Source: an uncultured Ruminococcus sp.
Lineage (GTDB): Bacteria; Bacillota; Clostridia; Oscillospirales; Ruminococcaceae
Length of the DNA stretch: 11,721 nt
Assembly (NCBI GenBank): GCA_910579835.1
Contig: CAJTWQ010000051.1
Location: 1 to 11,721 of the forward strand
Reading direction: 5' to 3'
Every line of letters begins with the position of its first letter. Position 1 is the stretch's first letter. Positions 1 through 7,008 of this stretch are shown here, piece after piece. The notes beneath the pieces were generated by a model, which had not been told where the DNA came from, did no database searches, and saw only the letters and a list, made by a program, of their open reading frames with translations. Made by a program: the position numbers and the translations under genes.

Positions 1-112
1 GCCTACCAATCCGCCCCCGACAAATCCTCCTCCTACTAATCCGCCGCCAACAGATAATATTCCAATCGTAACTGATACACCTCCTGATAATCCACAGTTT
101 GGCGAATGGTAA
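1..112 (+). CDS. 3' end of a protein with a Pro-Thr-Asn repeat tail (partial)
   Basis: This is the last 36 codons of a gene that begins outside the window; the reading frame starts at base 2 and stops at TAA 110-112. The visible peptide opens with three tandem PTNPP units and a degenerate fourth, followed by an acidic, proline-rich end finishing in QFGEW. The repeat is held at protein level, because the 15-base units use different synonymous codons for Pro and Thr. Such Pro/Thr tails are common as linkers or wall-spanning segments of secreted or membrane-anchored Gram-positive proteins, so a surface protein is a reasonable guess. No catalytic domain is visible and I do not recognise the family. 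The gene probably ends at the hairpin at 237-273, as no other terminator lies between. Confidence 0.6.
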   Translation, partial: PTNPPPTNPPPTNPPPTDNIPIVTDTPPDNPQFGEW

Positions 113-236
113 ACACACACTGGCAGTGTTGTTGAATCACGTTCACTGTATTTACTCCATTCTCTGACTAACTTTCTTTTTGCTTTCGTATATAGAAGAA
201 ATTCACTTTTAGGGAGATAAAAAGTTGTGATTATTA

Positions 237-273
237 AAAGGCTGCTGCAACATTTAAAGTTGCAGCAGCCTTT
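237..273. terminator. Bidirectional rho-independent terminator
   Basis: A perfect 15-bp stem (arms 237-251 and 259-273, AAAGGCTGCTGCAAC and its complement) closes a 7-base loop, ATTTAAA. On the plus strand the stem is followed by a T-rich run (271-287). On the minus strand it is followed by TTTTAATAATC. It lies between the convergent partial gene ending at 112 and the minus-strand operon ending at 281, so it probably ends transcription from both sides. Confidence 0.9.
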
Positions 274-280
274 CTTGTTA

Positions 281-526
281 TTATTTAGAATATCGTTCTT
301 CCAGCCATTTTATCATCTCAGCAAAGCCCTCTTCAGAACGTTCAAATTCATGTTCATTCTCAATCTTAGCTTTCATGGAACAGGATTTTCCATGCCATGT
401 CATCACTTTCAAATTATCACCAGTGACAATTTTATAGGAAAAATCATCCTTGCTGCCGGAGTAATTATTTCCGCAGTCAAAGTAGTAAAATTTCGGTATT
501 TCAAAAACAGATGATACACTAGGCAT
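281..526 (-). CDS. Small conserved-looking hypothetical protein, 81 aa, third gene of the glgA operon
   Basis: I do not recognise this protein. A longer reading from 565 is possible, but ATG 524-526 is preferred because a strong GGAGGT site lies just upstream of it, inside the last codons of the HAD gene. The HAD stop codon and this ATG are one base apart, which points to translational coupling. The 81-residue product has no signal peptide or membrane segment. It is rich in aromatic residues near the N-terminus (PKFYYFDCGNNY, residues 11-22), has a central MTWHGKSC patch (42-49), and ends in an acidic amphipathic helix (EEGFAEMIKWLEERY, 65-79). There are two cysteines, Cys18 and Cys49. Its position after glgA and a HAD enzyme suggests, but does not show, a link with carbohydrate storage. 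A shared terminator lies just downstream. Confidence 0.75.
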   Translation of the reverse strand: MPSVSSVFEIPKFYYFDCGNNYSGSKDDFSYKIVTGDNLKVMTWHGKSCSMKAKIENEHEFERSEEGFAEMIKWLEERYSK

Positions 527-527
527 T

Positions 528-1196
528 TCAACACCTCCTGTCCTCAAAGAAATATACCGCCTCATCCAAAGAAGTATACACAGCGCTTATCATAGGCATT
601 ATTTCCTCATCGGGAGGCGTTAGATCGGGAATCATAACAGCGTGGCAGCCGGCAGAATATGCTGATTTAATGCCGTTCGGAGAATCCTCAAAGGCGGTGC
701 AGCTTTCCGGCGAAAGCTTCAGTTCAGAAGTTGCTTTAAGATAAATATCTGGCTCCGGCTTACCGTTTTGAACCATATCTCCGCCCACTACGGAATCAAA
801 ATATGTTAATATGCCTATCCTGTTTAGCATCTTCACAGCTCTGTCTGTAGGAGTCGCAGTGGCAACAGCCATTTTTATTTTCCCGCTGCAAAGATATTCA
901 AGCGCATCAAACAGTCCTTTTTTGGGTTCTACGCCGTTTTTCTCAATAAATGCGTCGAGAAGCTTCGTGCGGTGTTCACGTACCTGCATACATGGAAAAT
1001 CCGCCCCGAATATGCTCTTTAGTTTCACATCAGCAAATTTTCTGGCAAGACTGCGTATACTCAACACATTTTCCTCTGTCATACAATAACCGAAATCCGC
1101 TGCTGATTCTATCCAGAAACGGACATAAAGCTTTTCCGTATCGACAAGAACGCCGTCCATATCAAAGACGGCGCCTTTCAATTCTGCATTATTCAT
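528..1196 (-). CDS. HAD-superfamily hydrolase, beta-phosphoglucomutase-like (subfamily IA)
   Basis: This 222-residue protein is the usual length for a beta-phosphoglucomutase/phosphatase-like HAD enzyme. Motif I is FDMDGVLVDTE (residues 11-21), with the nucleophile Asp12 and acid/base Asp14. A helical cap follows (about 22-90). Motif II is ATATP (112-116), motif III is Lys146 in NGKPEP, and motif IV is FEDSPNG (169-175) with Asp171 for Mg2+. The family removes or moves phosphate on small sugar phosphates in the cytoplasm; the exact substrate cannot be told from sequence. The start lies 3 bases after the glgA stop with only a weak ribosome binding site, so translation is probably coupled to glgA. 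Glycogen-related sugar phosphates are the most natural substrates given the neighbour, but this is inference. A housekeeping phosphatase of another substrate is the main alternative. Confidence 0.93.
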   Translation of the reverse strand: MNNAELKGAVFDMDGVLVDTEKLYVRFWIESAADFGYCMTEENVLSIRSLARKFADVKLKSIFGADFPCMQVREHRTKLLDAFIEKNGVEPKKGLFDALEYLCSGKIKMAVATATPTDRAVKMLNRIGILTYFDSVVGGDMVQNGKPEPDIYLKATSELKLSPESCTAFEDSPNGIKSAYSAGCHAVMIPDLTPPDEEIMPMISAVYTSLDEAVYFFEDRRC

Positions 1197-1199
1197 AAC

Positions 1200-2654
1200 T
1201 TACCAGTTGATCATCCAGTCATACATGCCCTCGTATTGGCGTGCAGAGCTATTCCATGAGAAGTCTGTCTCCATTCCTCTCTTAACCATTTTATCCCACT
1301 GATCACGATGATTGTAATATACATGTTTTGAGTAATTAATAACGCCGAGCATTTCATCGCCGTTGTAGTTCTTGAAAGAGAAGCCGGTGCCTGTGCCGTC
1401 AAATTCATTGTACGGCTGAACTGTATCTTTAAGTCCACCTGTTTCACGTACAATTGGAACAGTTCCGTATCTTAGAGAAATAAGCTGAGTCAGACCGCAC
1501 GGCTCAAACAGAGACGGCATAAGCATAGCGTCGGCAGCGGCATAAAGTTTATGCGCAAGAGCATCGGAGTAAAGAATATTTGCAGAAACTCTTTCAGGAT
1601 ATTTCCACTGATAATGTTTAAACATATTCTCATATCTCGGATCTCCTGTTCCGATAACAACAAACTGTGTAAATTCATCGCAGATACGCTCTATAGCATA
1701 GTTTACCAGATCAAGTCCTTTCTGGTCGGTCAGACGAGAGATGATAGCGATCATATATTTATCCTTATCAACAGGAAGCCCCAGTTCAGCCTGAAGCTTT
1801 TCCTTATTGACGGACTTATTTTTAAGAAAGCTTTTGGAATCGTATTCTGCGAAAATCTGCTTGTCATTGGACGGATCGAAAACCTTATAATCAATACCGT
1901 TGATTATACCCCTGAGGGAAGCGGAGCGTGCGCGGAGAAGTCCGTCCAACTGCTCGCCGTAGAATGGATATTTTATCTCTTCGGCATAGGTTTCAGAAAC
2001 GGTAGTAATATAATCGGCGTATACAAGACCGCCTTTGAGCATATTGGCATCCTTATGGAATTCCAGCTTGTCCGGAGTAAACATATAATCCGGCAGAGCA
2101 GTGTGATATTTGAAAGTTTTCACATCCCACACACCTTGGAATTTCAGGTTATGGATTGTCATCACTGTTTTCGTCGAGCTGTAGAAAGGATTGGTGGCAA
2201 AAGATGTGTGCAGAAATACCGGTATAAGAGATGCCTGCCAGTCGTGACAATGGATTATATCAGGACGGAAGCCTATAACAGGCATAATAGCCAAGACCGC
2301 CTTGCAGAAAAAGGTAAAGCGCTCAATGTCCCATTTTAGATCTGAGGAATAGGGAGTATCGCATTTAAAGTAATACTCATTATCTACAAAATAAAACTTA
2401 ACTCTGTTGTATTCATATTCCATAATACCGACATGCTGATTTCCCGGATGCATACCGTAGTCCATGTAAAAATGAGTCACATACTTAAAATTATTTCTGA
2501 ACCTTTCGGGAATACAAGTATAATAAGGCATAATTACCCTGACATCAAATTCATTGGAGTCGATATATTGGGGAAGAGCACCTACTACATCGGCAAGTCC
2601 GCCTGTTTTAATGAAAGGTACGCTTTCTGAAGCTGTAAATAAAATATTTTTCAT
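1200..2654 (-). CDS. glgA: Glycogen (starch) synthase, ADP-glucose type
   Basis: GlgA transfers glucose from ADP-glucose to the non-reducing end of an alpha-1,4-glucan. The 484-residue length fits family GT5. Visible landmarks are the N-terminal KTGGLADVVGALP motif (16-28) that binds ADP-glucose, HCHDWQ (135-140), NGIDYKVFDP (252-261), and the start of the C-terminal Rossmann domain at ISRLTDQKGLDL (305-316), with Arg307 and Lys312 expected at the phosphates. The SLFEPCGLTQL motif (381-391) carries the retaining-GT glutamate Glu384, and RETGGLKDTV (403-412) follows. The start is supported by a CAGGAG site 8 bases upstream and a strong promoter at 2711-2739. It is the first gene of a three-gene minus-strand operon. 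glgC, glgB and glgP are not in this window, so the glycogen genes are not all clustered here. Confidence 0.98.
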   Translation of the reverse strand: MKNILFTASESVPFIKTGGLADVVGALPQYIDSNEFDVRVIMPYYTCIPERFRNNFKYVTHFYMDYGMHPGNQHVGIMEYEYNRVKFYFVDNEYYFKCDTPYSSDLKWDIERFTFFCKAVLAIMPVIGFRPDIIHCHDWQASLIPVFLHTSFATNPFYSSTKTVMTIHNLKFQGVWDVKTFKYHTALPDYMFTPDKLEFHKDANMLKGGLVYADYITTVSETYAEEIKYPFYGEQLDGLLRARSASLRGIINGIDYKVFDPSNDKQIFAEYDSKSFLKNKSVNKEKLQAELGLPVDKDKYMIAIISRLTDQKGLDLVNYAIERICDEFTQFVVIGTGDPRYENMFKHYQWKYPERVSANILYSDALAHKLYAAADAMLMPSLFEPCGLTQLISLRYGTVPIVRETGGLKDTVQPYNEFDGTGTGFSFKNYNGDEMLGVINYSKHVYYNHRDQWDKMVKRGMETDFSWNSSARQYEGMYDWMINW

Positions 2655-2662
2655 GCCGTTAA

Positions 2663-2668
2663 CTCCTG
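2663..2668 (-). promoter_or_regulatory. Ribosome binding site of glgA
   Basis: CAGGAG on the minus strand, 8 bases before the glgA ATG (2652-2654). Confidence 0.85.
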
Positions 2669-2710
2669 ACTAAAATTATTATAGATGAAAACAAAAGTAT
2701 CTACACATAT

Positions 2711-2739
2711 ATTATATACCAAAATGAACCATAAGTCAA
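2711..2739 (-). promoter_or_regulatory. Sigma-A promoter of the glgA operon
   Basis: Read on the minus strand, a TTGACT -35 box (2734-2739) is separated by exactly 17 bases from a consensus TATAAT -10 box (2711-2716). The expected start near 2704 gives a leader of about 50 bases before the glgA ATG. Only the last -35 base departs from consensus, so strong basal expression is expected unless a regulator acts nearby. Confidence 0.85.
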
Positions 2740-2801
2740 TAGAAAAATAATAGATATTGCACATGACAAATATAATAATTTTTTACTATAATTATATTTA
2801 A

Positions 2802-2998
2802 AGAGACGTAAATCTTGAAGCGGAAAAAGAAACTCTGGTCTACGTTCATTGCAGATATCTTTATGACAACGATAAAAACGTTCAAGATACGTCTTAAATG
2901 TTATTGAAAACAGACTTATAGAGTCGAACGATACATGGATTATAAATAATGACAGTTCACGGCGATATGCCGTAATCGGAATCCTTGACAAAGAATAG
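2802..2998 (+). pseudogene. Possible decayed 3' coding fragment upstream of the ABC exporter
   Basis: Two adjoining plus-strand readings look protein-like. The first runs from 2802 to the stop at 2895 (contains LEAEKETLVYVHCRYLY, then DNDKNV). The second, in another frame, runs to a TAG at 2996-2998 (contains VIENRLIESNDTWIINND, then RRYAVIGILDKE). One frameshift between about 2876 and 2895 would join them into roughly 65 residues. Neither has a plausible start codon with a ribosome binding site, and an AT-rich stretch precedes them, so this would be a truncated remnant. The codon choice resembles the neighbours. I do not recognise the family, and the signal may be chance. The promoter of the following operon overlaps its last codons. 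Confidence 0.3.
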
Positions 2999-3013
2999 GC
3001 GTTATGGTATAAT
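2985..3013 (+). promoter_or_regulatory. Perfect-consensus sigma-A promoter of the exporter/pyrKD operon
   Basis: TTGACA (2985-2990) and TATAAT (3008-3013) match both consensus boxes exactly, with an optimal 17-base spacer. Transcription should start near 3020, about 40 bases before the ABC ATPase ATG. An imperfect palindrome (3021-3036) falls on the likely start site and could be an operator that restrains this strong promoter. Confidence 0.9.
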
Positions 3014-3020
3014 AAGTTTA

Positions 3021-3036
3021 TCCGGAAAATTTCGGA
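3021..3036. promoter_or_regulatory. Imperfect palindrome at the transcription start, possible operator
   Basis: TCCGGAAAATTTCGGA pairs TCCG with CGGA and AAA with TTT if one G is bulged. A further CGGA follows at 3041-3044. It begins 8 bases after the -10 box, where a repressor could block the promoter. No known consensus is matched, so this is a suggestion only. Confidence 0.3.
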
Positions 3037-3060
3037 ATATCGGAACTAAGAGGTAAACAA

Positions 3061-3981
3061 ATGAAAAATATCATTGAAATAAAAAATCTGTGCAAATCCT
3101 ATGGCGACGTACAGGCAGTTGACGATCTCAGCTTCAATGTACGGCAAGGGGAACTTTTCGCATTTCTTGGAGTCAACGGCGCCGGAAAAAGCACAACAAT
3201 TTCAATTATCTGCGGTCAGCTTGAAAAGGATTCAGGTTCCGTAATCATAGATGGTAAGAATATTGATACGATTAAGGACGGTATAAAGCGTAAACTGGGC
3301 GTGGTTTTTCAGAATTCCGTTCTTGATCAGGCTCTTTCCGTCAGGGATAACCTTAACCATCGTGCATCCCTTTACGGAATCTCCGGAAACAACCTGAAAA
3401 AACGTATTGGTGAACTTTCAAAGCTTCTGGAACTCGGTGATATTATGAACAGACCTGTAGGAAAGCTTTCCGGAGGTCAGCGCAGAAGAATCGACATTGC
3501 TCGTGCGCTGCTGCACAAGCCGGAGATTCTTATTCTGGACGAACCTACCACAGGTCTTGATCCCCAGACGAGAAAACTCCTTTGGGATGTTGTGACTGTC
3601 CTCAGAAAGCAGGAAAATATGACCGTATTTCTTACCACTCACTATATGGAGGAAGCTGCCGATGCCGACTATGTTGTGATTTTGAATAAAGGGCATATTG
3701 CTGCCGAGGGAACTCCGCTGGAACTGAAAAACAGCTATACAGGCGACTTTATTACTATTTACAATGTCGATGAGGAAGATATTAGGGAACTTGGACATCC
3801 GTATGAAGCGATTCGAAACGGATACAGAATTGCTGTCAAAAATACAGCAGAAGCTGCCAAACTTATTATAAGGTTTCCTGAAATATTTCAGGACTTTGAG
3901 ATCACAAAGGGAAAAATGGACGATGTTTTCCTTGCTGTTACTGGCGGAAAACTTACTGTTGAGGAAAATAAACATGACTGA
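3061..3981 (+). CDS. ABC-2 type exporter, ATP-binding subunit (DrrA/CcmA-like)
   Basis: This 306-residue ATPase would power the membrane protein encoded next. The nucleotide-binding domain is complete: Walker A GVNGAGKST (37-45), Q-loop Gln84, signature LSGGQ (136-140), Walker B LILDEP (157-162) with catalytic Glu161, and H-loop His194. After about residue 225 comes the C-terminal accessory domain typical of ABC-2 drug or polysaccharide exporters (DUF4162-like), ending in the usual MDDVFLAVTG segment. An AGAGG ribosome binding site precedes the ATG. The gene overlaps the permease gene by 8 bases, so they are almost certainly co-translated. It is the first gene after a perfect-consensus promoter. 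The substrate is not predictable; drug, peptide or lipid-like efflux are all possible. Confidence 0.95.
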   Translation: MKNIIEIKNLCKSYGDVQAVDDLSFNVRQGELFAFLGVNGAGKSTTISIICGQLEKDSGSVIIDGKNIDTIKDGIKRKLGVVFQNSVLDQALSVRDNLNHRASLYGISGNNLKKRIGELSKLLELGDIMNRPVGKLSGGQRRRIDIARALLHKPEILILDEPTTGLDPQTRKLLWDVVTVLRKQENMTVFLTTHYMEEAADADYVVILNKGHIAAEGTPLELKNSYTGDFITIYNVDEEDIRELGHPYEAIRNGYRIAVKNTAEAAKLIIRFPEIFQDFEITKGKMDDVFLAVTGGKLTVEENKHD

Positions 3982-4879
3982 GCTTATTGCAATGATAAAA
4001 CGAAATTGTAAACTTTTTTTCAAGGATAAGGGCATGTTCTTTACGTCTCTTATTACTCCTGCCATACTGCTTGTTCTTTTTGCTACTTTTCTGAAGAACG
4101 TATACATAGATAGCTTTGAGCAGTCGATACCCAAAGGAGTTGAAATTGCCGATCAGCTCATAAACGGCATTGTCGGAGGGCAGCTCGTGTCCTCGCTTCT
4201 GTCAGTATCCTGCGTTACAGTGGCTTTTTGCTCAAATATGCTCATGGTTCAGGACAAGGTAAGCGGCGCGCGCCGTGATATTACCATGTGTCCCGTAAAA
4301 AACTCTGTGCTTTCCATGGGATATTATATTTCGTCTTTCTTCAGTACGCTTATCGTCTGCATTTTTGCCGGAGGACTCTGTATGCTTTATCTCAGCAAAA
4401 TTGGCTGGTATCTTTCCGGCTCTGACTTTATATTCATCTTTGGCGATATTATACTGCTCACCCTTTTCGGAACGGCTCTTTCATCCATAATAAACATTTT
4501 TCTTTCGTCTCAGGGGCAAATTTCAGTAGTGGGCACTATAATAAGTTCTGGTTATGGTTTTATCTGCGGAGCATATATGCCAATGTCACAGTTCAGCAGC
4601 GGACTGAGAAAAATTCTTTCTTTTTTCCCCGGCACTTACGGTACTGCGCTTATGAAGAATCACTGCATGAACGGCGCTTTCGCTGCATTGGTTAGGGACG
4701 GCGTTCCGGAAGATACCGTAGAAAAAATGAAAAGTTCCGTAGACTGCTGTCCTGAATTGTTTGGAAATCCGGTCGGCATCGGTGCAATGTACGGTATTGT
4801 CAGCAGTTCCGTTGCTGTTCTTATTATCGTGTATATTATTATAAATATCGTAAGAAGTAAAAAATGCAGGTCTGTCTGA
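3974..4879 (+). CDS. ABC-2 type exporter, membrane subunit
   Basis: The permease has 301 residues starting at ATG 3974. That start has a GAGGA site 8 bases upstream and overlaps the ATPase stop by 8 bases; an upstream in-frame ATG at 3896 lies within the ATPase gene and is not needed. About six membrane segments are visible: residues 22-40, 70-92, 112-140, 152-178, 184-204 and 269-293. This is the topology of the ABC2_membrane family. The loop between segments 5 and 6 (about 205-268) should be extracellular and contains a cysteine pair (Cys258-Cys259) plus Cys231. A short basic C-terminus (RSKKCRS) fits a cytoplasmic end. With the preceding ATPase it would make a homodimeric-type exporter complex. 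Only 16 bases separate it from pyrK, with no terminator. Confidence 0.92.
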   Translation: MTELIAMIKRNCKLFFKDKGMFFTSLITPAILLVLFATFLKNVYIDSFEQSIPKGVEIADQLINGIVGGQLVSSLLSVSCVTVAFCSNMLMVQDKVSGARRDITMCPVKNSVLSMGYYISSFFSTLIVCIFAGGLCMLYLSKIGWYLSGSDFIFIFGDIILLTLFGTALSSIINIFLSSQGQISVVGTIISSGYGFICGAYMPMSQFSSGLRKILSFFPGTYGTALMKNHCMNGAFAALVRDGVPEDTVEKMKSSVDCCPELFGNPVGIGAMYGIVSSSVAVLIIVYIIINIVRSKKCRSV

Positions 4880-4895
4880 TGAATAGGAGGATTAT

Positions 4896-5666
4896 ATGAA
4901 ATACATTCAGGGAAAATATATCATAACAGAAAAAAAGGCTATAGCCCGTGATATTTTCAGCTTTACCATAAGCTGTCCGGAAATTGCAGGAAAAGCTGTT
5001 CCCGGTCAGTTTGTACATATTAGGGCTGCCGGATTTACTCTGCGAAGACCTATCTCTATCTGCGGTATTGATCCGGAAAAGGGGACCATACGCATAGTTT
5101 TTGAGATAAGAGGAAACGGCACTGCAGAAATTGCCCGTCTCAACGAGGGCGACGTTATTGATATGCTGGCTCCTCTGGGGCATGGATTTACAATTAATCA
5201 TGACTTTAATAAAGTAATTCTTATAGGCGGAGGAATCGGAACGCCTCCAATGATTCCTCTTGCAGATGCATATCGTGGAAAATCAACGGTTATAACGGGA
5301 TTTAAAAATGCGTCCGCCGTTATTTTGCAGGAAGATTTTGCGGCTGCCGGAGCTGAAACTATTCTGTGTACCGACGACGGCTCCGCAGGAATTCACGGAT
5401 TTGTGACAAAGCCCCTTAAAGAGCTTGTGAGATCAGAAAAAGTTGACGCGGTATTTGCCTGCGGACCTATTCCTATGCTGAAAAATATTGCTGAAATCTG
5501 TTTCGATAACGGCATATACTGCGAAATATCCCTTGAAGAGCGGATGGCGTGCGGCATAGGAGCATGTCTTGGCTGCGCATGCAAAGCAAAACGAAACGAT
5601 GAAGAATACTTTGCCCATGTCTGTAAAGACGGTCCTGTATTCAAAGCTGAGGAGGTGCTCTGGTAA
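4896..5666 (+). CDS. pyrK: Dihydroorotate dehydrogenase electron-transfer subunit (FAD and 2Fe-2S)
   Basis: PyrK takes electrons from the PyrD subunit and passes them through a 2Fe-2S cluster and FAD to NAD+, in the pyrimidine pathway. The 256-residue length fits. The FAD-binding motif RRPIS is at 50-54, and the NAD-binding GGGIGTPP is at 111-118, followed by ACGPIPML (188-195). The cluster ligands are expected to be Cys219, Cys224, Cys227 and Cys243, spaced C-X4-C-X2-C-X15-C near the C-terminus; an extra Cys229 is present. A strong AGGAGG (4885-4890) lies 5 bases before the ATG. The stop codon shares one base with the pyrD start (TAATG), as expected for subunits made in equal amounts. No pyr-type attenuator is seen in front of it, so transcription probably comes from the exporter promoter. 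Confidence 0.97.
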   Translation: MKYIQGKYIITEKKAIARDIFSFTISCPEIAGKAVPGQFVHIRAAGFTLRRPISICGIDPEKGTIRIVFEIRGNGTAEIARLNEGDVIDMLAPLGHGFTINHDFNKVILIGGGIGTPPMIPLADAYRGKSTVITGFKNASAVILQEDFAAAGAETILCTDDGSAGIHGFVTKPLKELVRSEKVDAVFACGPIPMLKNIAEICFDNGIYCEISLEERMACGIGACLGCACKAKRNDEEYFAHVCKDGPVFKAEEVLW

Positions 5667-6577
5667 TGGCTGATCTTTCTGTAAAAATTTGCGGTATCGA
5701 CTTTAAAAATCCTATAATTCCGGCTTCCGGCGTTTTTGGATACGGACGTGAATATGAAGAACTTTTCCCGCTGAGCAAACTGGGGGGAATAGCTACAAAA
5801 GGTACTACTCTGCATCGTCGCACAGGAAATCTTTCCCCAAGAATAGCTGAAACTCCGTCGGGAATGCTGAATTCTGTAGGACTTCAGAATCCCGGAATAG
5901 ATCATTTTATTGAGTGCGATCTCCCATATCTGCTGACAAAGGATGTGACTATTCTTGCAAACATTGCCGGCTCTACTCCGGAAGAATGCGCCATAGCAGC
6001 GGAAAAACTTGAATGTACTGATGTCCACATGATTGAGCTGAATATCTCCTGTCCCAATGTTAAACAGGGCGGCGCAGCTTTCGGAACAAACTGCGATATG
6101 GCTTCCGAGGTCACACACAGGGTCAGACAGGCAACATCCAAGCCTCTTATAGTCAAGCTTTCTCCTAATGTCACAAGCATTACCGATATTGCTAAAGCTG
6201 TGGAGGATGCAGGCGCAGACGCAGTTTCACTTATAAATACGCTGCTTGGCATGAGAATTGATATAAATACAGGACGTCCAGTTCTGCGGAACAACGTAGG
6301 CGGAATGAGCGGTCCTGCCGTATTGCCTGTCGCTGTCCGCATGGTATGGCAAACTGCAAACGCTGTAAAAATTCCGGTTATCGGTATGGGGGGAGTCTCT
6401 TCCGGCGCAGATGCAATTGAAATGATGATGGCGGGAGCATCTGCCGTTCAGGTGGGAGCCGCAATTTTTACCGATCCTTTTGCACCTGTCAGGATTATTG
6501 AAGAGATGAACAAATTTCTTGACGATAAGGGAATTTCTTCAGTAAATGAAATTATCGGCGCTGTAAAACCATGGTGA
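5666..6577 (+). CDS. pyrD: Dihydroorotate dehydrogenase catalytic subunit, class 1B
   Basis: PyrD oxidises dihydroorotate to orotate with FMN, the fourth step of UMP synthesis; in class 1B it works as a complex with PyrK. The 303-residue TIM barrel shows ASGVFGYG (20-27), the FMN-contacting Lys45 in ATKGTT, NSVGLQNPG (69-77), and NISCPNV (126-132) with Cys129 as the catalytic base that marks class 1. VKLSPNV (163-169) has Lys164. Near the C-terminus are the phosphate-binding GMGGV (240-244) and GASAVQVGAAIF (257-268). The start is fixed by the AGGAGGTG site at the end of pyrK and the one-base overlap with its stop. Four bases separate it from ruvX. Other pyr genes are not in the window, so the pathway is dispersed. 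Confidence 0.98.
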   Translation: MADLSVKICGIDFKNPIIPASGVFGYGREYEELFPLSKLGGIATKGTTLHRRTGNLSPRIAETPSGMLNSVGLQNPGIDHFIECDLPYLLTKDVTILANIAGSTPEECAIAAEKLECTDVHMIELNISCPNVKQGGAAFGTNCDMASEVTHRVRQATSKPLIVKLSPNVTSITDIAKAVEDAGADAVSLINTLLGMRIDINTGRPVLRNNVGGMSGPAVLPVAVRMVWQTANAVKIPVIGMGGVSSGADAIEMMMAGASAVQVGAAIFTDPFAPVRIIEEMNKFLDDKGISSVNEIIGAVKPW

Positions 6578-6581
6578 CGTT

Positions 6582-7004
6582 ATGATAATTATGTCAGTTG
6601 ATTTCGGAGATGCAAGAACAGGAATAGCCGTTTGCGGCAAAAGCGAAATGATCGCCTCACCTGTATGTGTTATCCCTGAAAAGGATTTTGATAAATGTTT
6701 AGAAAAAACCGCTGCTCTTGCAAAAGAGCAGCGTGCCGAACATATTGTAGTTGGGTATCCGAAAAACATGAACGGAACTATCGGTGAAAGAGCCAAAAAG
6801 TGCAGTCTTTTTGCCGAAAAGCTTGGTGAGATTACCGGATGTCCCGTGACGTTGTGGGACGAACGTAATACCACTGTATCCGCTCATGCCGCATTGAATA
6901 TTACCAATACAAGAGGGAAAAAACGAAAAGCTGTAGTAGACGCTGTGGCAGCCTCTATAATTCTTGAAAGTTTTTTGGATTACAGAAGAAACACAGGAAG
7001 ATAA
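6582..7004 (+). CDS. ruvX: Putative pre-16S rRNA nuclease / Holliday junction resolvase-like (YqgF/RuvX)
   Basis: This RNase H-fold protein belongs to the YqgF/RuvX family, which is linked to 16S rRNA 5' end maturation and, in some reports, Holliday junction processing. The 140-residue length is typical. Catalytic acids are visible as Asp7 in SVDFGDARTGIA (5-16), Asp93/Glu94 in LWDERNTT (91-98), and Asp120 in VDAVAASIILES (119-130). VVGYPKNMNGTIGERA (56-71) is the other family signature. The ATG at 6582 is chosen because it places the first Asp at the usual position. An in-frame ATG at 6591 is possible, and neither has a clear ribosome binding site, so coupling to pyrD (4 bases upstream) is likely. 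It ends 4 bases from a convergent small gene, with no terminator between. Confidence 0.95.
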   Translation: MIIMSVDFGDARTGIAVCGKSEMIASPVCVIPEKDFDKCLEKTAALAKEQRAEHIVVGYPKNMNGTIGERAKKCSLFAEKLGEITGCPVTLWDERNTTVSAHAALNITNTRGKKRKAVVDAVAASIILESFLDYRRNTGR

Positions 7005-7008
7005 TTGC

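Noticed and set aside
113..236. A short hairpin (ACACT-GGC-AGTGT near 117-129) as a terminator for the first gene
   Set aside because: The stem is only 5 bp and is not followed by a T-run; the strong hairpin at 237-273 is the better candidate. Nothing else was found in this stretch.
227..514. A 95-residue plus-strand open frame
   Set aside because: It begins within a few bases of the bidirectional terminator, reads through it, and lies antisense to the supported 81-residue gene.
1551..2339. A 262-residue plus-strand open frame
   Set aside because: It is antisense to glgA, whose motifs are complete; the translation has no recognisable features.
2701..2991. A 96-residue minus-strand open frame between the divergent operons
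   Set aside because: It runs through the glgA promoter, has no ribosome binding site, and has an implausible composition. It is better explained as non-coding DNA plus the shadow of the plus-strand remnant.
3418..4134. A 238-residue minus-strand open frame
   Set aside because: It is antisense to the ABC ATPase and permease genes, both of which have full family motifs.
5393..6118. A 241-residue minus-strand open frame
   Set aside because: It is antisense to pyrK and pyrD and has no ribosome binding site or family signature.
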